A DNA stretch of 13,502 nucleotides, from contig CAZTIH010000068.1 in the NCBI GenBank assembly GCA_964613675.1, positions 1-13,502 on the forward strand. Reading direction: 5' to 3'. This document shows, in pieces, positions 1 through 7,068 of this stretch. The DNA comes from DAIUCA01 sp964613675. Lineage in GTDB: Bacteria; Pseudomonadota; Gammaproteobacteria; Competibacterales; Competibacteraceae. Below the pieces are notes generated by a model. The model saw only the letters and a program-made list of their open reading frames with translations, made no database searches and was not told the origin of the DNA. The position numbers and the translations under genes are program-made. How positions within the stretch are numbered: position 1 is the first letter of the stretch; each line of letters opens with the position of its first letter.

Positions 1-957
1 GCGCAACATCCAGGTCATGCGTTGATGTTTAAGTTGAGCCATTCCCTGCGATTTATGAGTGGTGAGCGAGAAAAAATGCGGTCTGTCGCCAAACAGACGC
101 TTTATGAATGGCCAGAGGGCGCGGCAGGATTTGGCTTTGTTTTGGGGGGATACGCCTTTGCATTGGGCGAATGTGGCGCATTAACAGATGCCGAAACGAT
201 TGGGCGTCAAGCTGTCCTCCACGAACCCATCGACGTTTGGGGACATCATGCCGTCGGTCATGTGATGGAAATGCAACATCGTCCCGTTGAAGGGCTTGCG
301 TGGTTACATCAATCTCAACCGCTGTGGCCTCAATGCAACAATTTTGCGCGGCATTTAGCGTGGCATGTGGCGCTATTTCAGCTCGAACGCGATGATATTC
401 CCGCCGTGCTCACCACCTACGACAGCCACATTGATCCCCAAGAAAGCGAGGATTTTCGCGATGTGGCCAATGCGGTGTCGTTATTATGGCGAATGCGGCA
501 GTTGGGTCACGATGTTGGGGATCGCTGGGATGCACTCTATCGCCTCGCACAACGACGGGGTCACGACCTCATCTATCTCTTTGGAACTTTTCATCATTTA
601 TTGACTTTTCTCGCGGTAAACGACCTTCCCAATGCGCTCGCTGTCGTCCAACAACTTCAAAGCCGCGCCACCGATTTAGATGACCAGGGCCGTCTAGCCG
701 CCGCAGGGTTGGCGGATTTTGCTCAATGGCTTCTCAATCGAGAGGGAGACGCTGTTTATCTTGCCCAACAACTGCCGAATTTAGGCGGCAGTCACGCACA
801 ACGGGATGTTTTCTTGCGCACGCTCATCGCAGAAAGTGCGGCTCATGGTCAGATTAAGGCGACAGTGACCCTCCTGCGAATGCGTCGTGAACAGCGCTCA
901 ATTGACCGATTTCACGAACTGATGTTAACGCGCTTACCTAACGAGGTTTTATCGTGA
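1..957 (+). CDS. TTC38-like tetratricopeptide repeat protein, 5' end missing
   Basis: The frame is open from the first base, so 318 C-terminal residues are present and the true start lies upstream; the TTG near base 22 and ATG at 25 are probably internal. The protein is helical and resembles the TTC38 family (tetratricopeptide repeat protein 38), whose biochemical role is unknown. Recognisable family stretches are a His-rich repeat helix (VWGHHAVGHVMEMQ), the segment NNFARHLAWHVALFQLE followed by a YD dipeptide, and NAVSLLWRM followed by VGDRW. No signal peptide or membrane segment is seen in the part present, so it is probably cytoplasmic. Its TGA stop (955-957) overlaps the GTG start of the next gene (954), implying co-transcription and translational coupling with the ThDP enzyme. 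The family call is from remembered motif patterns; function is unassigned. Confidence 0.8.
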   Translation, partial: AQHPGHALMFKLSHSLRFMSGEREKMRSVAKQTLYEWPEGAAGFGFVLGGYAFALGECGALTDAETIGRQAVLHEPIDVWGHHAVGHVMEMQHRPVEGLAWLHQSQPLWPQCNNFARHLAWHVALFQLERDDIPAVLTTYDSHIDPQESEDFRDVANAVSLLWRMRQLGHDVGDRWDALYRLAQRRGHDLIYLFGTFHHLLTFLAVNDLPNALAVVQQLQSRATDLDDQGRLAAAGLADFAQWLLNREGDAVYLAQQLPNLGGSHAQRDVFLRTLIAESAAHGQIKATVTLLRMRREQRSIDRFHELMLTRLPNEVLS

Positions 958-2573
958 TTGCGAACTCAAATTCCCCTTATCGAGTCGCCGACGCTATTGC
1001 CCAAACCCTGCATCAACACGGTTGTACCGTCGCTTTCGGTATGCCCGGCGGGGAAGTCGCTACCCTTCTCGACGGTTTCTATCACGCTAATCTGCCCTTT
1101 GTTCTCGTTCGTCACGAAACTGCCGGCGCGACGATGGCGGCGGGAGCGTGGAGTAGCGGAGAGCCTTTTGGCCTGTTGGTAACCACCCTGGGGCCAGGGA
1201 TTGCTAATGCAGTCAATGGGTTAGCCGATGCGTTACAGGAACGGGTTCCATTGCTCGTCATCACAGGGGTCGTCGATCAATCGGTACGCTCCCGTTACAC
1301 CCACCAAATTCTCGATCATCGCGCCTTACTCCAAGCAGTGACTAAAGGCAGTTTTGAAATTGACGCCATTCATCCCACCGAAACCCTTGAACGCGCTATT
1401 CGCCTCGCCTGTACTCCCCCATATGGCCCTGTTCATCTTGATTTAAGCCCAGAAATTGCCGCGCAACCCATTACAGAATCCCCTTGTACTCCGACCCAGG
1501 TATTTCCCGTTGCACAGGTTAATCCCCATTTATTAGCCCCCTTGCTTGAGCAAGTTCAGACCTGGAAACGACCGATTGTCTTGGCTGGATGGTCCGCTGC
1601 TCAAACGCCTATGGAACCGGCAATCCGTCGGTTGGCCGATCAGGGGGTGCCAATCATCACCACCTACAAGGCAAAGGGACTTTTGGATGAGCACCACCCC
1701 TCAGCATTAGGGGCCGCCGGGTTATCTCCGCTAGCGGATCAAGCACTCTTACCTTTGTTGCAAGCCGCAGATGGCGTATTGCTGCTGGGATACGACCCTA
1801 TCGAGATGCGACAACATTGGCTCAATCCCTTTTCGACGGAGGCCATGGTTGTGGATTGCAGCGAGTGGACGGTTGATCACGCAATGCACTCCGTAACCCA
1901 TCGGATGATTGGCCCGCTTGCAGACCTTGCGACCCATTTTGCCGCTGCGCTAACGGGGCCGTTTTGGCCACAAGCAGAACCGCTTCAAGCGCGGACAGTA
2001 CGACGACAATCCTTTGCGATCCGCGAATTCTGGGGTCCACACCAGATTTTCGATGTGCTACAGACCCAACTCGATTCTCAAACCGTGGTAACCGTGGACA
2101 GTGGCGCACATCGCATTTTGTTAACGCAACAGTTGTGCTGCGCGATCCCCAAGCAACTCCGACAGTCGGCGGGCTTTTGCACGATGGGCGTCGCGTTACC
2201 TTTGGCAATAGGGATAAAAATTCGCCAACCCACAACTCATGTCATTGCAGTGGTCGGAGATGGGGGGTTGGAGATGGGATTAGGTGAACTGGGAACCCTG
2301 CGCGATCAAGGGCTAAAACTCACGGTTCTCGTGTTACAGGATGCGAGTTTGGCCTTAATTGCGTTGAAACAACAGCAAAACCAGTTGGCCACCGTGGGCG
2401 TAACCCTGGGTCGAACCGATTTGGCGACTGTCGCGCAAGCGTTTGGGGGTCAAGGCGCCACCGTACGCAACCGTCAACAGCTCGAACACGCCCTGCTTCA
2501 AGCCCGCACCGCTGAGGTTTTCACCCTAATTAATTGTGAAATTGATGCGACTCATTACCGCGACGCTTTCTAA
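954..2573 (+). CDS. Acetolactate synthase-like ThDP-dependent enzyme (stand-alone)
   Basis: The 539-residue protein has the three-domain layout of the acetolactate synthase/pyruvate oxidase family. The N-terminal pyrimidine-binding domain (about 8-175) carries the family PGG motif (31-33) and the catalytic glutamate E55 in LVRHETAG. A central domain spans about 190-335. The C-terminal pyrophosphate-binding domain begins its motif at GDG (435-437). The motif normally ends in NN or ND, but here it reads Q462-D463, so D463 would serve as the Mg2+ ligand. GTG at 954 is the start, in a 4-base overlap with the upstream stop. No regulatory (IlvN-like) subunit lies beside it, and a conventional ilvBN is present at 11591 onward, so biosynthetic acetolactate synthesis is unlikely to be its main job. 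It could be another decarboxylase, carboligase or acyl-transfer enzyme; the substrate cannot be read from the sequence. The partner TTC38-like protein gives no clear clue. Confidence 0.88.
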   Translation: MIANSNSPYRVADAIAQTLHQHGCTVAFGMPGGEVATLLDGFYHANLPFVLVRHETAGATMAAGAWSSGEPFGLLVTTLGPGIANAVNGLADALQERVPLLVITGVVDQSVRSRYTHQILDHRALLQAVTKGSFEIDAIHPTETLERAIRLACTPPYGPVHLDLSPEIAAQPITESPCTPTQVFPVAQVNPHLLAPLLEQVQTWKRPIVLAGWSAAQTPMEPAIRRLADQGVPIITTYKAKGLLDEHHPSALGAAGLSPLADQALLPLLQAADGVLLLGYDPIEMRQHWLNPFSTEAMVVDCSEWTVDHAMHSVTHRMIGPLADLATHFAAALTGPFWPQAEPLQARTVRRQSFAIREFWGPHQIFDVLQTQLDSQTVVTVDSGAHRILLTQQLCCAIPKQLRQSAGFCTMGVALPLAIGIKIRQPTTHVIAVVGDGGLEMGLGELGTLRDQGLKLTVLVLQDASLALIALKQQQNQLATVGVTLGRTDLATVAQAFGGQGATVRNRQQLEHALLQARTAEVFTLINCEIDATHYRDAF

Positions 2574-2609
2574 GACTCATCTAACTGAATGATGCCCAAA
2601 AAACTGCGA

Positions 2610-2649
2610 AACGGTTGCGTATCCGAAAGGTCGTTTCCGACGAACCGTT
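2610..2649 (+). promoter_or_regulatory. Imperfect hairpin in the gap before the ECF sigma gene
   Basis: AACGGTT (2610-2616) pairs with AACCGTT (2643-2649). After a one-base bulge, CGT pairs with ACG, and an inner GAAA/TTTC stem closes a GGTCG loop. There is no T-run after it, so a classical intrinsic terminator is unlikely. It ends 15 bases before the likely GTG start of the sigma gene. It could be an operator or a 5' RNA structure; no function is shown. No convincing -35/-10 pair was recognised in this gap. Confidence 0.4.
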
Positions 2650-2664
2650 AAATTGAGACTTTTC

Positions 2665-3210
2665 GTGAGCGACCCCGAAGCCGAGTTGAAACCCTTGTTT
2701 ATTCAAGCCCTTAATGGCGATAAACCCGCCTACCGTCGATTCCTAACCACCGTGACGCCGTACATGCGACGCTTCATCCGAACGCGTTGGCCTACGCTTA
2801 ACGATAGCGAAGACCGTCTTCAAGAGATTTTGCTGGCGATTCATTACCAACGTCATACCTATGATGTGCGGTTGCCGCTGACCGCATGGCTTTACGGCAT
2901 TGCGAAGTACAAGTTAATTGATGCCCATCGCCGCCTAAACCGCGAACAACAGCGTCATCAATCGCTGGAAACCCTCGCCGAACCTCTATTTGCAGCAGAA
3001 GATCACGAAACACTTGCCGCTCAACGGGATGTAGAAGTGCTGTTAAACCAACTCCCCCTCTCCCAACGGCGCGTGCTGATGGCAGTGAAGTTACAAGGCC
3101 AAACCGCCATTGAAGCCGCACAGCATTTAGGCATATCCGTTGCCATGGTTAAAGTCACTGTTCATCGGGGCCTCAAAAACTTAACCAGACTGCTGAGAGG
3201 TTCCCTATGA
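2665..3210 (+). CDS. ECF RNA polymerase sigma factor of the SigF/NrsF type
   Basis: This is a 181-residue group IV sigma factor. Region 2 (about 20-90) contains the core-binding and -10 recognition helices, with RLQEILLAIHYQRHTYD and TAWLYGIAKYKLIDAHRR. Region 4 (about 120-178) carries the helix-turn-helix, ending VAMVKVTVHRGLKNL. The RHTYD and YKLIDAHRR segments resemble sigma factors paired with DUF1109/NrsF anti-sigma factors, such as Caulobacter SigF. The start is uncertain: GTG 2665 gives MSDPEAEL and is preferred, while TTG 2653 adds four residues; neither has a strong ribosome site. The stop overlaps the next gene's ATG (ATGA, 3207-3210), matching a translationally coupled sigma/anti-sigma pair. 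In known relatives such sigmas respond to metal or oxidative stress and often control their own operon; the trigger here is inference. Confidence 0.9.
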   Translation: MSDPEAELKPLFIQALNGDKPAYRRFLTTVTPYMRRFIRTRWPTLNDSEDRLQEILLAIHYQRHTYDVRLPLTAWLYGIAKYKLIDAHRRLNREQQRHQSLETLAEPLFAAEDHETLAAQRDVEVLLNQLPLSQRRVLMAVKLQGQTAIEAAQHLGISVAMVKVTVHRGLKNLTRLLRGSL

Positions 3211-3839
3211 AAACCGAAGCATTAATCGAATTCCTAGTGGCGACCCATTTTCCGCCGATCGCCATGAAGCGACTTTGGGCGTACGGTTTATCCATTGGCG
3301 CCCTCGGCAGTTTGGGACTGCTGCTTGTTATGCTTGATCTACTCGACTTCTCCAACGCGGTCGAAAACCCTTATTTTTGGCTGCGTGAAACCTTTTTACT
3401 CATCCTGGTTTTCGTGAGTTTTGGGGGACTTTATCGCTGCGGGCAACCGGGCGTGCATTTAACGGGCTTAACTTGGTCATTGGGAGTTTTGTGGGGAATT
3501 TTAGGGATAATTGCGCTCCTCGTTTTGTTTAACGCCCCTAAAGACATGCACAACGATTTGTTGTGGGGGACAAGCTGGTGGATTTGCTCGCCCATGATCG
3601 CTTTGCTAGGGCTACCTTGGGGATTGGCGGCGATTTGGGGGTTACAACAACTCGCGCCGACCCAATTGGGGCAAGCGGGGGCGTGTGCGGGGCTTTTCTC
3701 AGGGGCCTGTGGTGCATTTGTCTACTCACTCCACTGTCCAGAGTTTTCCCCGCCGTTTGTGATGCTCTGGTACAGCGGCGGAATTCTGATGCTCACTGCG
3801 TTAGGGGCGTGGATTGGGCCAAGACTTTTGCGCTGGTAG
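3207..3839 (+). CDS. nrsF: NrsF/DUF1109 family membrane anti-sigma factor
   Basis: This 210-residue inner-membrane protein has about six hydrophobic helices (near 27-46, 60-76, 88-108, 124-146, 154-174 and 184-204), the layout of NrsF (DUF1109). Family marks include WWIC at 124-127, an LAP turn at 149-151, a Gly/Ala-rich helix with SLHC (174-177), WYSGG (188-192), and a terminal GPRLLRW. C127 and C177 match the conserved cysteine pair that, in characterised NrsF proteins, is needed for release of the sigma factor under metal stress. C78, C160 and C168 are additional. The ATG overlaps the sigma stop by 4 bases. The expected role is to hold the ECF sigma factor at the membrane until a signal is sensed. 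The classical target genes of this system (bufferin-type DUF2282/DUF692 genes, DoxX) are not in this window. Confidence 0.88.
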   Translation: MKTEALIEFLVATHFPPIAMKRLWAYGLSIGALGSLGLLLVMLDLLDFSNAVENPYFWLRETFLLILVFVSFGGLYRCGQPGVHLTGLTWSLGVLWGILGIIALLVLFNAPKDMHNDLLWGTSWWICSPMIALLGLPWGLAAIWGLQQLAPTQLGQAGACAGLFSGACGAFVYSLHCPEFSPPFVMLWYSGGILMLTALGAWIGPRLLRW

Positions 3840-3859
3840 CAGTATCATCGCTTAAACAC

Positions 3860-3888
3860 TTGATTCCCAACTTTCCCAAACCTCTTAT
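3860..3888 (+). promoter_or_regulatory. Possible sigma-70-type promoter for kdsD
   Basis: TTGATT (3860-3865) is followed after 17 bases by TCTTAT (3883-3888); each matches four of six consensus bases. The pair sits 30 bases upstream of the kdsD start in the 78-base gap after nrsF, where a new transcription unit would be expected. This is a weak match that could occur by chance. Confidence 0.3.
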
Positions 3889-3917
3889 CGGTAGCAAGCT
3901 GGTCGGAAGTTTCTTTG

Positions 3918-4874
3918 ATGCCTTCCGCCATGACCGACTATCTCCCCATCGCCCGCCGCGTTATCGAACTCGAAGCCGAGCAGCTCCAACGCATTGCCCG
4001 TACCCTGACCCCTGATTTCAACCACGCCATTGAATTGCTACGGAAAACCCGAGGGCGCGTTGTCGTCACCGGTATGGGAAAATCCGGCATCATCGGACAG
4101 AAAATCGCTGCGACCTTGGCCAGCACGGGCACCACCAGCTTTTTCCTCCACCCCGCCGAGGCGTATCACGGCGATTTAGGCATGATCGCGGCAGAAGATC
4201 TCTGTTTACTGCTCTCCAACTCCGGGGAAACCGAGGAAATCGTACGGTTGCTCTCGTTTCTACAAGACAACGGTAACGCAATGATCGCGTTGACCGGCAA
4301 TCCTCAATCGACCTTGGCCCGCCACGCCACCGTTCACCTCACCGTACACGTCACACAGGAGGCCTGTCCGTTGCAATTGGCCCCCACGGCCTCGACCACG
4401 GCAGCTTTAGCGATGGGGGATGCGTTGGCGGTGGCGTTGATGGAAGCGCGGCAGTTCCAACCCGAGCAATTTGCGCGATTTCATCCCGGTGGCAGTTTGG
4501 GCCGACGTCTGTTGCTGCGCATTCATCACGTGATGACCCGCGAAAATCTGCCCATCGTCGCGCCCCGTTGCGATGTCAGCACTTTGTTGACGGCCATTTC
4601 GGCGGGGCGATTGGGATTGGCGGTGGTGTGTGAGGGAGACCGACTATGCGGTGTGATTACGGACGGCGACATCAGAAGGGCATTGCAGAAGTACCAACAG
4701 GCGTTTATCCATCTCACGGCAGATGAATTGATGTCGCCCAATCCCCACACCATCGACGCGGAAGCTCGTCTCGAAACGGCCCGTGAGCTGATGCACAGCA
4801 AAAACATTACAGCGCTACTGGTCTTGCGCGACGAACAATTTTGCGGCGTGGTACATCTCCACGATTGTGCTTAA
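3918..4874 (+). CDS. kdsD: D-arabinose 5-phosphate isomerase
   Basis: KdsD interconverts ribulose 5-phosphate and arabinose 5-phosphate, the first committed step toward Kdo in lipopolysaccharide, and acts in the cytoplasm. The 318-residue product has an N-terminal SIS sugar-phosphate isomerase domain (about 40-180) with VVVTGMGKSGIIG, HPAEAYHGDLGM, LSNSGETEE, the EACPLQLAPTASTTA loop and FHPGGSLGRRLL. Two CBS repeats follow (about 205-260 and 270-318), with the ITDGDIRR motif. ATG 3918 is chosen because GGAAG lies about nine bases upstream; ATG 3930 (MTDYLP) is the alternative. The C-terminus stops at HLHDCA, whereas the usual family end is HxHDLLRAGVV, so the last CBS helix is clipped by a few residues. 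The neighbour is kdsA, the next-but-one pathway step; kdsC and the lpt genes often found beside kdsD are absent from the window. Confidence 0.95.
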   Translation: MPSAMTDYLPIARRVIELEAEQLQRIARTLTPDFNHAIELLRKTRGRVVVTGMGKSGIIGQKIAATLASTGTTSFFLHPAEAYHGDLGMIAAEDLCLLLSNSGETEEIVRLLSFLQDNGNAMIALTGNPQSTLARHATVHLTVHVTQEACPLQLAPTASTTAALAMGDALAVALMEARQFQPEQFARFHPGGSLGRRLLLRIHHVMTRENLPIVAPRCDVSTLLTAISAGRLGLAVVCEGDRLCGVITDGDIRRALQKYQQAFIHLTADELMSPNPHTIDAEARLETARELMHSKNITALLVLRDEQFCGVVHLHDCA

Positions 4875-4908
4875 TTCATTCGTTTCACTGGTTATTTTGG
4901 CAATTTAC

Positions 4909-4913
4909 GGGGG
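4909..4913 (+). promoter_or_regulatory. Ribosome binding site fixing the kdsA start
   Basis: A GGGGG run lies five bases before ATG 4919. It supports this start over an upstream in-frame codon near 4841, which lies inside kdsD and would add 26 residues unlike any KdsA. Confidence 0.6.
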
Positions 4914-4918
4914 TATTT

Positions 4919-5758
4919 ATGCGTTTACTTGATTTTGAAATTGGTCTCGATCAACCGTTATTTCTGATTGCCGGCCCGTGCGTCATTGAATCCGAGGGGC
5001 TTGCCTTGGAAACAGCAGGTCAACTCAAGGAAATCACCGAATCGTTGGGCATTCGCTTCATCTACAAGTCCTCATTCGATAAGGCTAATCGCACTTCGCA
5101 ACACAGCTTTCGCGGACTGGGCCTAGCGGAGGGACTACGGATTCTGGAGGAAGTCAAACGGCAAATTGGGGTCCCCGTCCTCACCGATGTCCACGAAGAC
5201 ACGCCGTTATCTGAAGTGGCAGCGGTAGTGGATGTGTTGCAAACCCCAGCACTCCTGGTCAGACAGACCAATTTTATTCTGAACGTGGCCCGTCAACAAA
5301 AGCCGGTTAATCTGAAAAAAGGCCAATTTCAAGCCCCGTGGGACATGCACGCCGTGGTGGAAAAAGCAAAATCCACAGGGAATCAACAAATTATGGTGTG
5401 TGAACGCGGGGTATGTTTTGGATACAACAATTTGGTTTCCGACATGCGGAGCCTCGCACTGATGCGTTCTACACAATGCCCCGTGATCTACGACGCAACC
5501 CATTCTGCTCAACTGCCCGGGGGTCAAGGCGATAAATCGGGGGGGATGCGGGCGATGATTCCGATATTGGCACGGGCGGCGGTTGCGGTGGGTATCAGCG
5601 GTCTATTCATGGAAACCCATCCCAATCCGACGGTTGCGTTAAGCGATGGCCCCAATTCCTGGCCGCTCCCCCAACTCGCCGAACTGTTACAGACTTTGGT
5701 AGAAATCGACCGTTTGGTGAAAAATCGCCCCCTTTCTGAAATGACGGTGGAGAATTAA
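4919..5758 (+). CDS. kdsA: 3-deoxy-8-phosphooctulonate synthase, metal-dependent type
   Basis: KdsA condenses phosphoenolpyruvate with arabinose 5-phosphate to give Kdo 8-phosphate. The 279-residue protein is a full-length TIM-barrel enzyme with IAGPCVIESE, KSSFDKANR, LKKGQFQAPWD, FGYNNLVSDMRS, DATHSAQLPGG and METHPNP. C21, H195, E232 and D243 fall at a constant +10 offset from the four metal ligands of the Aquifex enzyme (C11, H185, E222, D233). That marks the metal-dependent class; E. coli KdsA is metal-independent and has Asn in place of the cysteine. The phosphate-binding RQT motif is present as VRQTNF (114-119), where the familiar form is CRQTDL or ARQTDL. It begins 44 bases after kdsD, so kdsD's product can feed this enzyme from one transcript, and it ends two bases before serS. 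Confidence 0.96.
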   Translation: MRLLDFEIGLDQPLFLIAGPCVIESEGLALETAGQLKEITESLGIRFIYKSSFDKANRTSQHSFRGLGLAEGLRILEEVKRQIGVPVLTDVHEDTPLSEVAAVVDVLQTPALLVRQTNFILNVARQQKPVNLKKGQFQAPWDMHAVVEKAKSTGNQQIMVCERGVCFGYNNLVSDMRSLALMRSTQCPVIYDATHSAQLPGGQGDKSGGMRAMIPILARAAVAVGISGLFMETHPNPTVALSDGPNSWPLPQLAELLQTLVEIDRLVKNRPLSEMTVEN

Positions 5759-5760
5759 TC

Positions 5761-7047
5761 ATGCTCGATCCAAAACTGCTTCGTGGCGATCTCACCGAAC
5801 TCGCCGCCCAATTAGCGACGCGCAATTTTGTACTTGAAACCGCACAATTTGCAGAATTGGAGTCACAGCGGAAGGCGTTACAGATGCGCACGCAGGAATT
5901 GCAGAATCTGCGCAACACCCGTTCCAAAGCCATTGGGGCCGCGAAAGCGAAGGGCGAGGACATCGAACCGCTGCGTGCAGAAGTTGCGGCCTTTGCAGAA
6001 CAATTACAGATCGCCGAAACCGAATTAGCGCGTTTACAGACAGAATTGCAGAATCTGAGTCTGCTCATTCCCAATCTGCCCGATCTTTCGGTGCCAGTGG
6101 GCAAGGATGAGAACGAGAATGTGGAAGTGCGTCGCTGGGGAACGCCGCGTAACTTCGATTTCACGCCAAAAGATCATCTGGACGTTGGCGGTGCGGCGAT
6201 GGATTTTACGTCTGCAACAAAACTCACAGGCGCGAGATTTTCGGTGTTACACAAGGATTTAGCGCGATTACACCGGGCGTTAACCCAATTCATGCTCGAT
6301 CTGCACACGCAACAGCACGGCTATGCAGAAGCCTATGTCCCTTATGTGGTTCACGCCGACAGTCTCCAAGGAACGGGACAGTTGCCCAAATTCGCAGCCG
6401 ATTTGTTTGCAGTACCGCGTTCAGACACCGAGCAGACCGCACCTTATTATCTTATTCCGACGGCGGAGGTTCCGCTGACAAATCTGGTACGCGATACCAT
6501 TCTGGACACCGCCGCGTTGCCCCTGAAATTTACGGCCCACACGCCCTGTTTTCGCAGTGAGGCGGGGTCTTATGGCAAGGATGTACGGGGTCTGATTCGG
6601 CAGCATCAATTCGATAAGGTGGAGTTGGTGCAGATTTGTACGCCAAATCAGTCGATGGACGCCCTCGAATCGCTAACTCATCACGCAGAAACCGTCTTGC
6701 AGAAACTCGAATTGCCCTATCGAGTCATGCTGTTGTGTACGGGAGACATGGGGTTTGCGGCCACCAAGACCTACGATTTAGAAGTCTGGTTGCCGGGACA
6801 GAATCGCTATCGAGAAATTTCGTCGTGTAGCAATTGCGGCGATTTCCAAGCACGACGTTTACAGGCCCGTTATCGGAAAAGCCAAGAAAAACCCGAACTC
6901 GTTCATACACTTAACGGTTCGGGATTGGCAGTCGGTAGAACATTAGTTGCACTGTTAGAAAACCGTCAGCAGGCCGATGGCAGTGTGACGATTCCCGAAT
7001 GTTTACGGCCCTATTTAGGCGGTGCAGAAGTGCTAGGGCCGTTCTGA
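5761..7047 (+). CDS. serS: Seryl-tRNA synthetase
   Basis: SerS charges tRNA-Ser (and tRNA-Sec) with serine in the cytoplasm. The 428-residue product has the normal length and order: MLDPKLLR start, a long antiparallel coiled-coil arm (about 28-105) that grips the tRNA variable arm, then the class II catalytic core. Core marks are TAEVPLTN (234-241, serine and ATP pocket), motif 2 FRSEAGSYGKDVRGLIRQHQF (starting at 264), the KTYDLEVWLPGQ strand, SSCSNCGDFQARR, and motif 3 GSGLAVGRTLVALLE (from 386) ending in PECLRPYLGG. ATG 5761 follows the kdsA stop by two bases, with GGTGGAG as a ribosome site inside the kdsA end, so the two genes are very probably co-transcribed. No T-box or leader is seen. 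The gene converges on the Spy-like gene with only 21 bases between stops. Confidence 0.97.
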   Translation: MLDPKLLRGDLTELAAQLATRNFVLETAQFAELESQRKALQMRTQELQNLRNTRSKAIGAAKAKGEDIEPLRAEVAAFAEQLQIAETELARLQTELQNLSLLIPNLPDLSVPVGKDENENVEVRRWGTPRNFDFTPKDHLDVGGAAMDFTSATKLTGARFSVLHKDLARLHRALTQFMLDLHTQQHGYAEAYVPYVVHADSLQGTGQLPKFAADLFAVPRSDTEQTAPYYLIPTAEVPLTNLVRDTILDTAALPLKFTAHTPCFRSEAGSYGKDVRGLIRQHQFDKVELVQICTPNQSMDALESLTHHAETVLQKLELPYRVMLLCTGDMGFAATKTYDLEVWLPGQNRYREISSCSNCGDFQARRLQARYRKSQEKPELVHTLNGSGLAVGRTLVALLENRQQADGSVTIPECLRPYLGGAEVLGPF

Positions 7048-7068
7048 TACAGCTTGCAGAATCTCTAT

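Noticed and set aside
1822..2235. 137-codon open frame on the minus strand inside the ThDP enzyme gene
   Set aside because: Shadow of a strongly supported coding region; no family resemblance.
4841..4918. Extended N-terminus of kdsA starting inside kdsD
   Set aside because: The added residues do not resemble KdsA, and ATG 4919 has a strong GGGGG ribosome site.
5607..6164. 185-codon open frame on the minus strand across kdsA/serS
   Set aside because: Lies opposite two clearly coding genes; low-complexity Ser/Arg-rich composition is typical of an antisense shadow.
7048..7068. Bidirectional terminator between serS and the Spy-like gene
   Set aside because: The 21-base gap shows no stem with T-runs on either strand.
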